NCBI GenBank assembly: GCA_017408685.1
Contig: JAFQUE010000047.1
Location: forward strand, 1 to 33,671
Length of the DNA stretch: 33,671 nt
Source: Bacteroidaceae bacterium
GTDB lineage: Bacteria > Bacteroidota > Bacteroidia > Bacteroidales > Bacteroidaceae
Reading direction: 5' to 3'
Each line of letters begins with the position of its first letter. The first letter of the stretch is position 1. The translations under genes were made by a program, and so were the position numbers. Positions 14,606-22,008 of the stretch are shown here, piece after piece. A model generated the notes under the pieces. It saw nothing but the letters and a program-made list of their open reading frames with translations, was not told the origin of the DNA and did no database searches.

Positions 14606-15394
14606 ATGACAAATAAAAATCTAAACGGTTCCGACCTCTCATTTGAACAGGACGGAAAACTATCATTCAACGAAGAAGAGCACATCTACACGCTCAACGG
14701 TACCGAAATGCGTTCGGTGAGCAGTGTCGTTGCAATGTTCTTCCGCGAATTTGACGCCGTAGGTGTGAGTTTGAAGAAATGTTGCGGCAATGAAACCGAA
14801 GCCGCCAAACTGCGCGAAGCGTGGGAGTCAAAAGGCTGTGTAGCCAGTCAGGCCGGCACCTTCCTGCACAAGCAGATAGAGGACTACCTCAACGGCAAGG
14901 AAGTGCCTGAACTACTGTGTGATGTGTGCTATGAAGGCAAGTATGTCAAATACCGCCAAACGCTTGACATTTCCCGTGAGTGGAGTTACTTTAAATCCTT
15001 TGAGCGCAACACTACTTTTGTTCCGTTCCGCACCGAATGGCGCGTGTTTGACGCCGACGCACGCATTGCCGGCACACTCGACTTTGTTTGCGCCTGTCCC
15101 GACGGCACCTATGAAATCTATGACTGGAAACGCAGCAACAAAATTGACCCCACTGAACGCAATCCATGGGCAAACGGTCTCAATGGTCTTGAACACTTGA
15201 CCGATACATCGTATAGCCACTATTGTCTGCAACAGAACCTCTACCGTTATATATTGCAGAGGAACTACGGAATAAAAGTGAGTCGCATGAACCTTGTTGT
15301 CCTTCATCCCGACCTGCCCACATACAGGGTCGTGCCCATTCCTCCAATGGAGCGTGAGGTTGAATTGATTTTGAGGAAACTGCATTCTCTATGA
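14606..15394 (+). CDS. RecB/Cas4-like PD-(D/E)XK nuclease domain protein
   Basis: This 262-residue protein carries the motif order of RecB-family and Cas4-type nucleases: His88 (FLHKQIE), Glu144 (FRTEW), Asp159 (GTLDFV), Asp173-Trp-Lys175 (YDWKRS) and the Q-x3-Y element Gln209...Tyr213 (LQQNLYRY). This set defines metal-dependent DNA nucleases such as the AddB and Cas4 nuclease domains. The N-terminal SVSSVVAMFF segment is also seen in phage-type exonuclease-like proteins. Four cysteines are scattered (59, 60, 78 and 105, among others) but do not form the Cas4 iron-sulfur pattern. It lies between holA and a NUDIX gene, overlapping the latter by 4 bp, which implies translational coupling. No cas genes or CRISPR array is near. 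A role in DNA repair or processing is inferred. Confidence 0.72.
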   Translation: MTNKNLNGSDLSFEQDGKLSFNEEEHIYTLNGTEMRSVSSVVAMFFREFDAVGVSLKKCCGNETEAAKLREAWESKGCVASQAGTFLHKQIEDYLNGKEVPELLCDVCYEGKYVKYRQTLDISREWSYFKSFERNTTFVPFRTEWRVFDADARIAGTLDFVCACPDGTYEIYDWKRSNKIDPTERNPWANGLNGLEHLTDTSYSHYCLQQNLYRYILQRNYGIKVSRMNLVVLHPDLPTYRVVPIPPMEREVELILRKLHSL

Positions 15395-15897
15395 AAAAGG
15401 ACAATAGCGCAGAACTTCTTCCACTTGTCGATTCCGAGGGCAATACCATAGGCTGTGCCACGCGCGGTGAATGCCATGACGGCAGCAAGCATTTGCACCC
15501 CGTGGTACATCTGCACCTGTTTAACAGCGCCGGAGAGATATATCTTCAACAACGTCCGCTGTGGAAGGATATACAACCGGGAAAATGGGATACTGCCGTT
15601 GGAGGTCACGTCGATTATGGCGAAACTGTTGAAACGGCCCTCAAGCGCGAGGTGTGTGAGGAACTCGGAATAACCTGCTTCACACCCCGTTTCCTCATGA
15701 GATACCATTTCGAGAGTGAACGTGAAAAGGAACTTGTCAATGTATACATGGCAGTTCATGATGGTGAGGTGAAACCCACAGAAGAACTCGATGGCGGCCG
15801 CTTCTGGAGCATTGACGAGGTTGAAGAGAAAATTGGAAAAGGAGTGCTGACGCCCAATTTTGAACAGGAGTTCCGGATGTTGAAGGATTTGCTATAA
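15391..15897 (+). CDS. NUDIX hydrolase
   Basis: This 168-residue protein contains a perfect Nudix box at 72-94: Gly72, Glu78, then R86-E87-V-C-E90-E91-L-G93-I94, the metal-binding loop that hydrolyses nucleoside diphosphates linked to another moiety. The N-terminal part (VDSEGNTIGCATRGECH, then a QQRP strand) resembles the YfcD / IPP-isomerase-like subgroup, whose substrates are poorly defined. IPP isomerase activity is possible but not shown. The start codon overlaps the stop of the upstream nuclease gene (ATGA at 15391-15394), so expression is coupled. It is the last intact gene of the holA operon. A very strong terminator lies at 15984-16024. Confidence 0.9.
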   Translation: MKKDNSAELLPLVDSEGNTIGCATRGECHDGSKHLHPVVHLHLFNSAGEIYLQQRPLWKDIQPGKWDTAVGGHVDYGETVETALKREVCEELGITCFTPRFLMRYHFESEREKELVNVYMAVHDGEVKPTEELDGGRFWSIDEVEEKIGKGVLTPNFEQEFRMLKDLL

Positions 15898-15932
15898 GCC
15901 GTTTTTTGCTTGACGGAGTAATTTGAAGTACA

Positions 15933-15983
15933 ATGGATACAATAGAGAGCCATAATTGGGTAGAGTGGGCCAAGGAACTGCAG
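15933..15983 (+). pseudogene. Probable N-terminal remnant of a second NUDIX gene
   Basis: An ATG at 15933 begins MDTIESHNWVEWAKELQ, which closely resembles the start of the Nudix_N family (hydrolases of X-linked nucleoside diphosphates, with 'WAKxLQAIAQ' near residue 10). The similarity stops at the point where the terminator hairpin begins. The frame then runs through the hairpin to a stop at 16103 without family resemblance. It looks like a truncated paralogue left after deletion. The alternative is a chance short ORF. Confidence 0.4.
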
Positions 15984-16024
15984 AAGCGTGCCACAGTTAT
16001 AACTGTGGCACGCTTTTGTTTTTA
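15984..16024 (+). terminator. Terminator of the holA-nuclease-NUDIX operon
   Basis: Perfect 15-bp arms (15984-15998 and 16001-16015), AAGCGTGCCACAGTT and complement, separated by only AT, are followed by TTGTTTTT. The near-perfect symmetry makes it a strong intrinsic terminator in the plus direction. Confidence 0.88.
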
Positions 16025-16255
16025 TAAGAGTTTTCTCTGGCTCTCTGCGGTATGTCTCCCGTTTTGTCGCGTATGTGACATTCAAAAGAAGCGTAGTGCC
16101 TGAAAATTCTTCGAGATTGTTCAGCTCGGTTGATATGACATCATCTGGTGATACTTAACAATATTGTCCTTTCGTGCCCCGCACGGTATGAACTTAGTAC
16201 ATACTACGTGCGACTGATCACTGACAATATTGTCGATTGATGTTTCTTGAGAACA

Positions 16256-18304
16256 TCACTTCATCAGTTCAATACTGCGCTTTACGAAGTTGTTTAGCGC
16301 CTCACCTGTGAGCATGTTGTTCTGCAACAGCGTTATGTCAATAAGTTGCTTTACGGTGCTGTCGCCGGCTGCATATTCGGCAAGAATGGCCTCCTTCTCG
16401 CTCTTTGCGGCTGTAATATCCTTTTCTATCTCAAAGAGTTCGTCTTTCTCACTCTGGGGAATCTCATCGTCCTTCTTGCCGCTGCGTGCGTCATACAGTG
16501 CCTTTCGGCGACTCTCGAGCGATTCTCTCTTTTCATCAATGGGCTGAAGTCTTGTGCCGCATGCGTTTTCGGCGTTTTCAAGAACGCGCTTCACGAGCGG
16601 GTGCTCCTCGTTGATGAGTACGTTGAACATGTCGGGCATTTCGCCGTAGAATGACATGCCCGGCTGTATGGCTGCCATCTCTTTCATGCGGCGCATGTAC
16701 TCGGCCTGGGTAATCATTACCGGAGCAGCGTTCTCTCCCATGGCTTGTGTCTGCACGTGGAATTCTCTCTTCTCCATCTGCGGCAACTGGCTTTCGAATA
16801 CTCCCGTGAGCACGTCGCGCTTTGCCTCGGGAAGAGTGCTCTGTTTCTGTTCTTCTTTTACAATGAGGTTCTCAACGGTATCGCTGTCGACACGCGTGAA
16901 ACGTGTCTTCTCGAACTTACGCTCCAACAGACTGATGAGTGCCACGTCCAACTGACCGTCCATCAAAAGCACATTGTAACCCTTGTTTCTGGCATTGTCG
17001 ATGAAACTGTACTCTTTCTCCTTGTCACTTGAATAGAGGTAAATGATGTTTCCGTCCTTGTCGGTCTGCTCGGCGCTTACAAGGTTCTTGTACTCATCAT
17101 AGGTATATTTGTTGCCTTCGGTGTCCTGCAGCAGGGTAAACTTGCTCGCCTTGTCGTAGAAATCCTCCTCGGTGAGCATACCGTAATGGATGAAGATTTT
17201 GAGGTCGTTCCACTTTTCCTCGAACTCCTTACGGTCGTTCTTGAATATCTGGGAAAGACGGTCCGATACCTTCTTCGAGATGTATGTAGAGATTTTCTTG
17301 ACGTTAGAGTCGCTCTGCAGGTATGAACGTGATACGTTGAGCGGAATGTCGGGCGAGTCTATCACGCCATGCATGAGTGTGAGGAAGTCGGGTACAATGC
17401 CTTCTACCTCGTCGGTCACGTATACTTGGTTACAGAAAAGCAGAATCTTGTTCTTCTGCAACTCAAGGCTGCTTTTTACCTTGGGGAAGTAGAGTATACC
17501 TGTGAGGTTGAAGGGGAAATCTACGTTCAGGTGAATCCAGAACAGTGGCTCATCGCTCATGGGATAGAGTTTGCGATAGAACTCTTTGTAGTCTTCGTCC
17601 TTGAGTTCGCTTGGTTTGCGTGTCCACAGCGGGGTAGTGTCGTTTATAATATTGTCTTCGTCGGTCTCTACCTGCTTGCCGTCCTTCCACTCTTTCTTCT
17701 TGCCGAATGCAATCTCAACGGGGAGGAAACGGCAATATTTGTTCAGTATTCCGCTTATGCGACTCTCGCTGAGGAACTCCTTGCTGTCGTCATCGATGTA
17801 CATGATGATGTCGGTTCCGCGTTCGGCCTTGTCTGTTTCCTCGATTGTGTATTCAGGGCTGCCGTCACAACTCCATTTTACTGCCTGAGCGCCCTCCTTG
17901 TATGACTTGGTGACAATCTCAACCTTCTTTGATACCATGAATGCCGAGTAGAAACCGAGACCGAAGTGTCCTATTATGCTGTTGGCGCTGTCCTTGTACT
18001 TCTCAAGGAAGTCTGTTGCACCTGAAAGGGCAATCTGGTTGATGTATTTTTCAATCTCTTCGGCAGTGAGGCCGATACCGTTGTCGCTCACTGTAATGGT
18101 GTCGGTACCTAATGTCACCGTTACCTTCGGAGCATTGAATTCGCCTTTGAACTCACCCTTCTCGTAAAGGGTCTTCAGTTTCTGTGTAGCGTCGATTGCG
18201 TTCGATACAATTTCGCGCAGGAAAATCTCGTGATCACTGTACAAGAATTTCTTGATTACGGGGAAGATGTTTTCAGTTGTTACCCCAATGTTTCCTTTCT
18301 GCAT
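16256..18304 (-). CDS. htpG: Molecular chaperone HtpG (Hsp90)
   Basis: This 682-residue bacterial Hsp90 is an ATP-dependent dimeric chaperone of the cytoplasm. The GHKL ATPase domain is intact: REIVSNAIDA with Glu31 and Asn35, SDNGIG with Asp74, and the lid/glycine segment GHFGLGFYS (112-120). The middle domain follows with PLFWIHLNVDFPF and the SRSYLQSD catalytic-arginine loop. The C-terminal dimerisation domain is the short bacterial type. The ATG at 18304 gives the conserved MQKGNIGVTTENIFP start. A 14-codon upstream extension (to 18346) is not expected in the family. It is transcribed alone. The leader contains TTATATAATGCA (18370-18359), shared with the M3 peptidase operon. Confidence 0.96.
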   Translation of the reverse strand: MQKGNIGVTTENIFPVIKKFLYSDHEIFLREIVSNAIDATQKLKTLYEKGEFKGEFNAPKVTVTLGTDTITVSDNGIGLTAEEIEKYINQIALSGATDFLEKYKDSANSIIGHFGLGFYSAFMVSKKVEIVTKSYKEGAQAVKWSCDGSPEYTIEETDKAERGTDIIMYIDDDSKEFLSESRISGILNKYCRFLPVEIAFGKKKEWKDGKQVETDEDNIINDTTPLWTRKPSELKDEDYKEFYRKLYPMSDEPLFWIHLNVDFPFNLTGILYFPKVKSSLELQKNKILLFCNQVYVTDEVEGIVPDFLTLMHGVIDSPDIPLNVSRSYLQSDSNVKKISTYISKKVSDRLSQIFKNDRKEFEEKWNDLKIFIHYGMLTEEDFYDKASKFTLLQDTEGNKYTYDEYKNLVSAEQTDKDGNIIYLYSSDKEKEYSFIDNARNKGYNVLLMDGQLDVALISLLERKFEKTRFTRVDSDTVENLIVKEEQKQSTLPEAKRDVLTGVFESQLPQMEKREFHVQTQAMGENAAPVMITQAEYMRRMKEMAAIQPGMSFYGEMPDMFNVLINEEHPLVKRVLENAENACGTRLQPIDEKRESLESRRKALYDARSGKKDDEIPQSEKDELFEIEKDITAAKSEKEAILAEYAAGDSTVKQLIDITLLQNNMLTGEALNNFVKRSIELMK

Positions 18305-18373
18305 AATATCTCTGTTTTTAAGTTTTGTAATTGTCTTGTTGTGCATTCATCGTGCACCTGCATTATATAAAAC

Positions 18374-18406
18374 AAAAAAAATGCCAGTTGTTCTTCAACT
18401 GACATT
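18374..18406 (-). terminator. Terminator of the fabD-amylase-DUF4919 operon
   Basis: On the minus strand AATGTCAGTTG pairs with CAACTGGCATT (one wobble), with a 5-nt loop, and is followed by TTTTTTT (18380-18374). It lies about 80 bp after the DUF4919 stop, just ahead of the htpG leader. Confidence 0.82.
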
Positions 18407-18487
18407 TTGGCAGAAAGGAGATTCTGTGTCTCTATTTGGCAGATATTTTTACAGCACTCTGTTGTGTACCCGACAAACAGTGTGGCG

Positions 18488-19138
18488 TTACTTGTTGGAA
18501 TTGTTGAGGAAGAGGCTTATGTCGAAATACATGCGGCGTGCCTGGAATTCCGGAGTAGGGTTCACGATGAGTATGTTGCAGAGTGTTTCGGTGTCGAGTT
18601 CGTGGGAAAGTTCCGAGTCGATATTCAAAGAGTACATCACATACTTCTGGTCCTCGGGGTTTACAATGCGGAATGCGGTCTTGCTGCTTTTACCGTCGCC
18701 ATAACTCTTTATCATGTTTATGATGTTCTGGTGTTTGTTGACATAGGAGAGATATTCATCCTCACTTTTTCCTATTGTCTTTGCCGATATCCATGCATAG
18801 AACAGTGCGTCGAGGTTTGCCGGGCTGTATGCGAGAATCTTCTTTGCGGTCTCGTATACCTTGGGGTAGTTGTCCTCGTTGTAGTACTTCTTCATCAGTT
18901 TCTCGTTCTCGTCCTTGCCTGGTTTGTAACCGGGAGTGAATGCTTGCCCGTAATAGACAAGCGCAATGTCATCGGTGTCAAGGAACGGGTCGTCACTGTT
19001 GAACACCTGTACTATGTCGTTGAAGTAACTGTTCTCGTTCTTTACAATGTCCTCAATTGTGGCTTTGTCCAGCAGAAGCTGTGCTTTGACGAACGAAGCT
19101 GTCACAATCAGTACCGATATGATGAATAACTTTCTCAT
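18488..19138 (-). CDS. DUF4919 family secreted protein
   Basis: This 216-residue protein has a clear signal peptide (MRKLFIISVLIVTASFVKAQ), with cleavage likely after Ala19. The mature part is acidic and helical: an ALVYYGQAFTPGYKP segment, a KILAYSPANLDALFYAW block that resembles a tetratricopeptide-like helix pair, and a C-terminal ARRMYFDISLFL segment. This pattern fits the Bacteroidetes family DUF4919 (PF16266). The function is unknown. It is the last gene of an operon, 10 bp after the amylase gene, with a good terminator downstream. Being secreted while its operon partners are cytoplasmic is unexplained. Confidence 0.75.
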   Translation of the reverse strand: MRKLFIISVLIVTASFVKAQLLLDKATIEDIVKNENSYFNDIVQVFNSDDPFLDTDDIALVYYGQAFTPGYKPGKDENEKLMKKYYNEDNYPKVYETAKKILAYSPANLDALFYAWISAKTIGKSEDEYLSYVNKHQNIINMIKSYGDGKSSKTAFRIVNPEDQKYVMYSLNIDSELSHELDTETLCNILIVNPTPEFQARRMYFDISLFLNNSNK

Positions 19139-19148
19139 TTATGTGTGA

Positions 19149-20834
19149 TTAGATGTTGAATTTCAGTATTGTTCCGCTGTTGGCAGGAACTGTTATCCTA
19201 ACCGCGTCGTATGCGTTGAGTGGTTGCTCGGTGGTGTTGCCGCTGAGCAGGTCCTTTGCCTTTCTGGGCTTGTCGGTGCAGGTGACGCCGAAGAATGCGA
19301 ATGCTTCCTCGGGTATTGTCACGTCACACTCCTTGTCGCTGTCGCTGAAATTGGTGACAATGAGCAGGAGTTCCTTGTCTGTGCCGCGCAGATAAGAGAA
19401 TATGTGGTTGCAGTCGTACTTCTCGCTGCAAGGGTTGGCATACTGCAAACCATAGAAGAGTCCTTCCCTGAGTGCTTCGCTGCTGTTGCAGAGGTTGAGC
19501 AGGTTGGAGTAGAAAGTCTGCAGTTCCTTCTCCTTTTCGGTCAGCTGTTCGCCTGTGTAGTCTCCATTGCCTTTCCAGCGGCGCAGGGTGTCTATGCTCC
19601 AGTAGTCAAAGATGGTTGTTCTGCCGTCTACACCGCTGTAACCCTCTTTGTCCATGCCCCTCTCGCCCAATTCCTGACCGGCATACAGCATGAAAGGCTG
19701 TGTGCCTACTGTTGCCGAAACAATTAGTGCCGCTAACGCGCGCTCGGCGTTTGCTGCAAAGAAATCCGACGCAATGCGCTGCTCGTCGTGGTTCTCGAGG
19801 AAGGTAAGCATGTTATGGCGTATGTCGGCAGTGTTCTGCAGTGTGTAACTTATGTCGTTTGCCGAAACCTGCCCATTCATTACTCCACGCAGTGTGTCGT
19901 AGAGACCTACTTTGTCATAAAGGTAGTCAAAACAGCCTTGTTTGATAAAGAGACGGTAGATGTGCGGCTGATAAATTTCACCGATGAATATTATCCCGGG
20001 GAACTGCTCCTTGATTTTGGGGACAGCCCAAGCCCAGAACTCCACAGGTGTCATCTCCACCATGTCGCAACGGAAACCGTCAATGCCTTGTGCCGCCCAG
20101 TATTGCAGAATCTTGAGCATTTTTACCCATGTGTTGGGCACCGGTGTGAAAATGCGGTTGCCGGTGCGGTAGTCGATTCCGTAATTGAGTTTTACGGTGT
20201 CGTACCAGTCATTGCGCGACGGGGCGCCGAAGCAGTCGTTGCCTGTTGCGCGTAGCGGTTCCTCGCTGTACTCGGTGTCGGCGCACTCTTTGGCGTCGAG
20301 GTTGCAGCCGTAGGACTGGTTACCGAGGTAGTAGAAGTTGTTGTGTCCGGCGAAGAACGCATTCTTGTCGTCGAACTCTCCGAATGGATATGTGCCCTCC
20401 GGAGTGTTGTCACTATTGTAGTGGCGTGCCACGTGGTTGGGTATGAAGTCCATAATCACCTTGAGACCGGCCTTGTGCGTGCGGTCGACGAGTGCTTTGA
20501 ACTCATCACGGCGTTTGTCCACGTTTACGGCAAGGTCCGGGTCGTTGTCATAGTAGTCCTTGATGGCATAGGGCGAACCGGCCTCACCCTTTACAATGGC
20601 CGGGTGGTCGGCGGCAATGCCATGCTGCTGATAACAGGTGCGGGTGGTGTGCTCAATCACTCCTGTATACCACACGTGTGTGGCGCCAAGGTTGCGTATC
20701 GCGCGTAGCGCTTTTGGTGTTATGTCATTGAACTTGCCGCATCCATTCTGCCGGATGGTGCCGCCTGCAACACAATCGGCATTGCTGTTGCCGAAAAGTC
20801 GGGGTAACAACTGGTAAATTATTATACGTGACAT
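19149..20834 (-). CDS. GH13 alpha-amylase family glycosidase
   Basis: This 561-residue protein is a GH13 (beta/alpha)8-barrel enzyme acting on alpha-glucans or maltooligosaccharides. The four conserved regions are present: I DFIPNHV (129-135), II GIDGFRCDMVE (250-260) with nucleophile Asp257, III FIGEIY (283-288) with acid/base Glu286, and IV FLENHDEQR (345-353) with stabiliser Asp350. A C-terminal all-beta domain follows (about 470-561). No signal peptide is seen, so it probably acts on intracellular glycogen or imported oligosaccharides. The gene starts 12 bp after the fabD stop and ends 10 bp before DUF4919, which makes a three-gene operon. Exact specificity (amylase, glucosidase or trehalose-related) cannot be fixed by eye. 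Confidence 0.9.
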   Translation of the reverse strand: MSRIIIYQLLPRLFGNSNADCVAGGTIRQNGCGKFNDITPKALRAIRNLGATHVWYTGVIEHTTRTCYQQHGIAADHPAIVKGEAGSPYAIKDYYDNDPDLAVNVDKRRDEFKALVDRTHKAGLKVIMDFIPNHVARHYNSDNTPEGTYPFGEFDDKNAFFAGHNNFYYLGNQSYGCNLDAKECADTEYSEEPLRATGNDCFGAPSRNDWYDTVKLNYGIDYRTGNRIFTPVPNTWVKMLKILQYWAAQGIDGFRCDMVEMTPVEFWAWAVPKIKEQFPGIIFIGEIYQPHIYRLFIKQGCFDYLYDKVGLYDTLRGVMNGQVSANDISYTLQNTADIRHNMLTFLENHDEQRIASDFFAANAERALAALIVSATVGTQPFMLYAGQELGERGMDKEGYSGVDGRTTIFDYWSIDTLRRWKGNGDYTGEQLTEKEKELQTFYSNLLNLCNSSEALREGLFYGLQYANPCSEKYDCNHIFSYLRGTDKELLLIVTNFSDSDKECDVTIPEEAFAFFGVTCTDKPRKAKDLLSGNTTEQPLNAYDAVRITVPANSGTILKFNI

Positions 20835-20846
20835 ATATGGTGGTTT

Positions 20847-21725
20847 TTATTCTTCTCCAATGGATTTCCTTATTTTTGCAATAAGTCCCTGCTGCACATT
20901 GCCGGGGCCGCACTCTATGAATTCTGTGGCTCCGTCGTTAATCATGTTGGTTATTGCTGATGTCCAACGCACCGGTGCTGTGAGTTGTGCAATCAGGTTT
21001 GTCTTTATTTCCTCGGGTGAGGTGTGGGGTTGTGCGTCCACGTTCTGGTATACAGGACAACGTGGAGTGTTGAATGTTGTCCCATTGATTGCCTTCTCGA
21101 GTTCTTCCTTGGCCGGCTGCATGAGTGGGGAGTGAAATGCACCGCTGACGTTCAACGGCAGTGCACGTTTTGCACCGGCAGCCTTGAGTGCTTCGCAGGC
21201 CTTGTTCACGCCTTGAACCGTGCCTGAAATGACTACTTGTCCGGGGCAGTTATAGTTTGCTGCAACCACAATGTCTCCCTGTGTGTTCACATCGTTGCAT
21301 ATTTTTTCCACAATCTCGTCTGCAAGTCCCAGCACGGCGGCCATTGCCGATTGCTGCAATTCGCATGCCTCCTGCATGGCAAGCGCGCGCTTGCATACAA
21401 GTTTCAGACCATCCTCGAAACTGAGCGCGCCGGCAGCCGTGAGGGCCGAAAGTTCGCCAAGCGAGTGTCCTGCAACCATTGCAGGTTCGAAATCATTGCC
21501 AAGAACAATGGTCTGTATAACTGAATGCAGAAAAACGGCCGGCTGTGTAACCTTGGTCTGTTTGAGTTCCTCGTCGCTGCCGCTGAACATTATATCTGTA
21601 ATCCTGAAACCGAGAATTTCATTTGCCTTCTCGAAATACTCCTTTGCAACAGGGTAGTCCTCATACAAATCCTTTCCCATGCCGCTGAACTGGGCACCCT
21701 GTCCTGTAAATACATATGCTTTCAT
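20847..21725 (-). CDS. fabD: Malonyl-CoA:ACP transacylase
   Basis: This 292-residue acyltransferase loads malonyl groups from CoA onto acyl carrier protein, supplying fatty acid synthesis in the cytoplasm. The start MKAYVFTGQGAQFSGMG is typical. The nucleophile Ser88 lies in GHSLGE (86-91). The catalytic His198 is in AFHSP, and the carboxylate-binding Arg is in the CKRA segment (111-114). Length is usual (290-310). It is the first gene of an operon with a GH13 amylase and a DUF4919 protein rather than with other fab genes. A perfect -7 element (TAACTTTG) lies 24-31 bp upstream of the ATG on the minus strand. Confidence 0.95.
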   Translation of the reverse strand: MKAYVFTGQGAQFSGMGKDLYEDYPVAKEYFEKANEILGFRITDIMFSGSDEELKQTKVTQPAVFLHSVIQTIVLGNDFEPAMVAGHSLGELSALTAAGALSFEDGLKLVCKRALAMQEACELQQSAMAAVLGLADEIVEKICNDVNTQGDIVVAANYNCPGQVVISGTVQGVNKACEALKAAGAKRALPLNVSGAFHSPLMQPAKEELEKAINGTTFNTPRCPVYQNVDAQPHTSPEEIKTNLIAQLTAPVRWTSAITNMINDGATEFIECGPGNVQQGLIAKIRKSIGEE

Positions 21726-21748
21726 ATTGAACAGTCTATTTCAGTGCA

Positions 21749-21756
21749 CAAAGTTA
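21749..21756 (-). promoter_or_regulatory. Candidate -7 element of fabD
   Basis: The minus strand reads TAACTTTG, a perfect TAnnTTTG, placing transcription start close to the ATG at 21725 with a leader of about 15-20 nt. No TTTG is found at the expected distance upstream, so the -33 is weak. Confidence 0.38.
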
Positions 21757-21926
21757 CTTATTTTTTCTATCATGTCCTTGATAAATCCTTACATATAATA
21801 TTAATGTTTCTAAAATCTTCGCCTTTTTTAATATTTGTTATGTTAAAACCGGTGCTATTTATAAGTTGTATCAATAACTGCTATTGGTAATTTTGATAGA
21901 TGGGCTGTGATAAATATTAGGTATAG

Positions 21927-21957
21927 ATTGTATTTTTGTGGAAATTTTGTAAATTTG
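21927..21957 (+). promoter_or_regulatory. Promoter of the DASS transporter
   Basis: ATTG (21927-21930), exactly 19 bp, then TAAATTTG (21950-21957) matches the Bacteroidetes promoter with one mismatch in the -33. A second perfect -7, TATTTTTG (21931-21938), overlaps it and could give an alternative start. The leader is about 45 nt. Confidence 0.6.
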
Positions 21958-22008
21958 ACAATTGATAACGTTTGTAAAAATAGTTAATTAAATAATAATC
22001 AATTAGTT

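Larger units (their letters stand above)
15898..16255. other. Intergenic region between convergent NUDIX and htpG genes
   Basis: The first part holds a decayed NUDIX N-terminus and the operon terminator. From 16104 onward there is no coding signal. It carries ACAATATTGTC at 16158-16168 and again at 16224-16234 (the second within the perfect palindrome GACAATATTGTC), a hairpin CGTGC-CCC-GCACG (16173-16185), and GATGTT/AACATC (16239-16257), which overlaps the htpG stop. No T-run marks an htpG terminator. Confidence 0.5.

Noticed and set aside
12969-15394. A type I restriction or CRISPR-related defence island (HsdR-N plus Cas4-like genes)
   Set aside because: No modification, specificity or other cas genes are present. 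The neighbours are holA and NUDIX housekeeping genes, and the two nuclease-like genes are on opposite strands.
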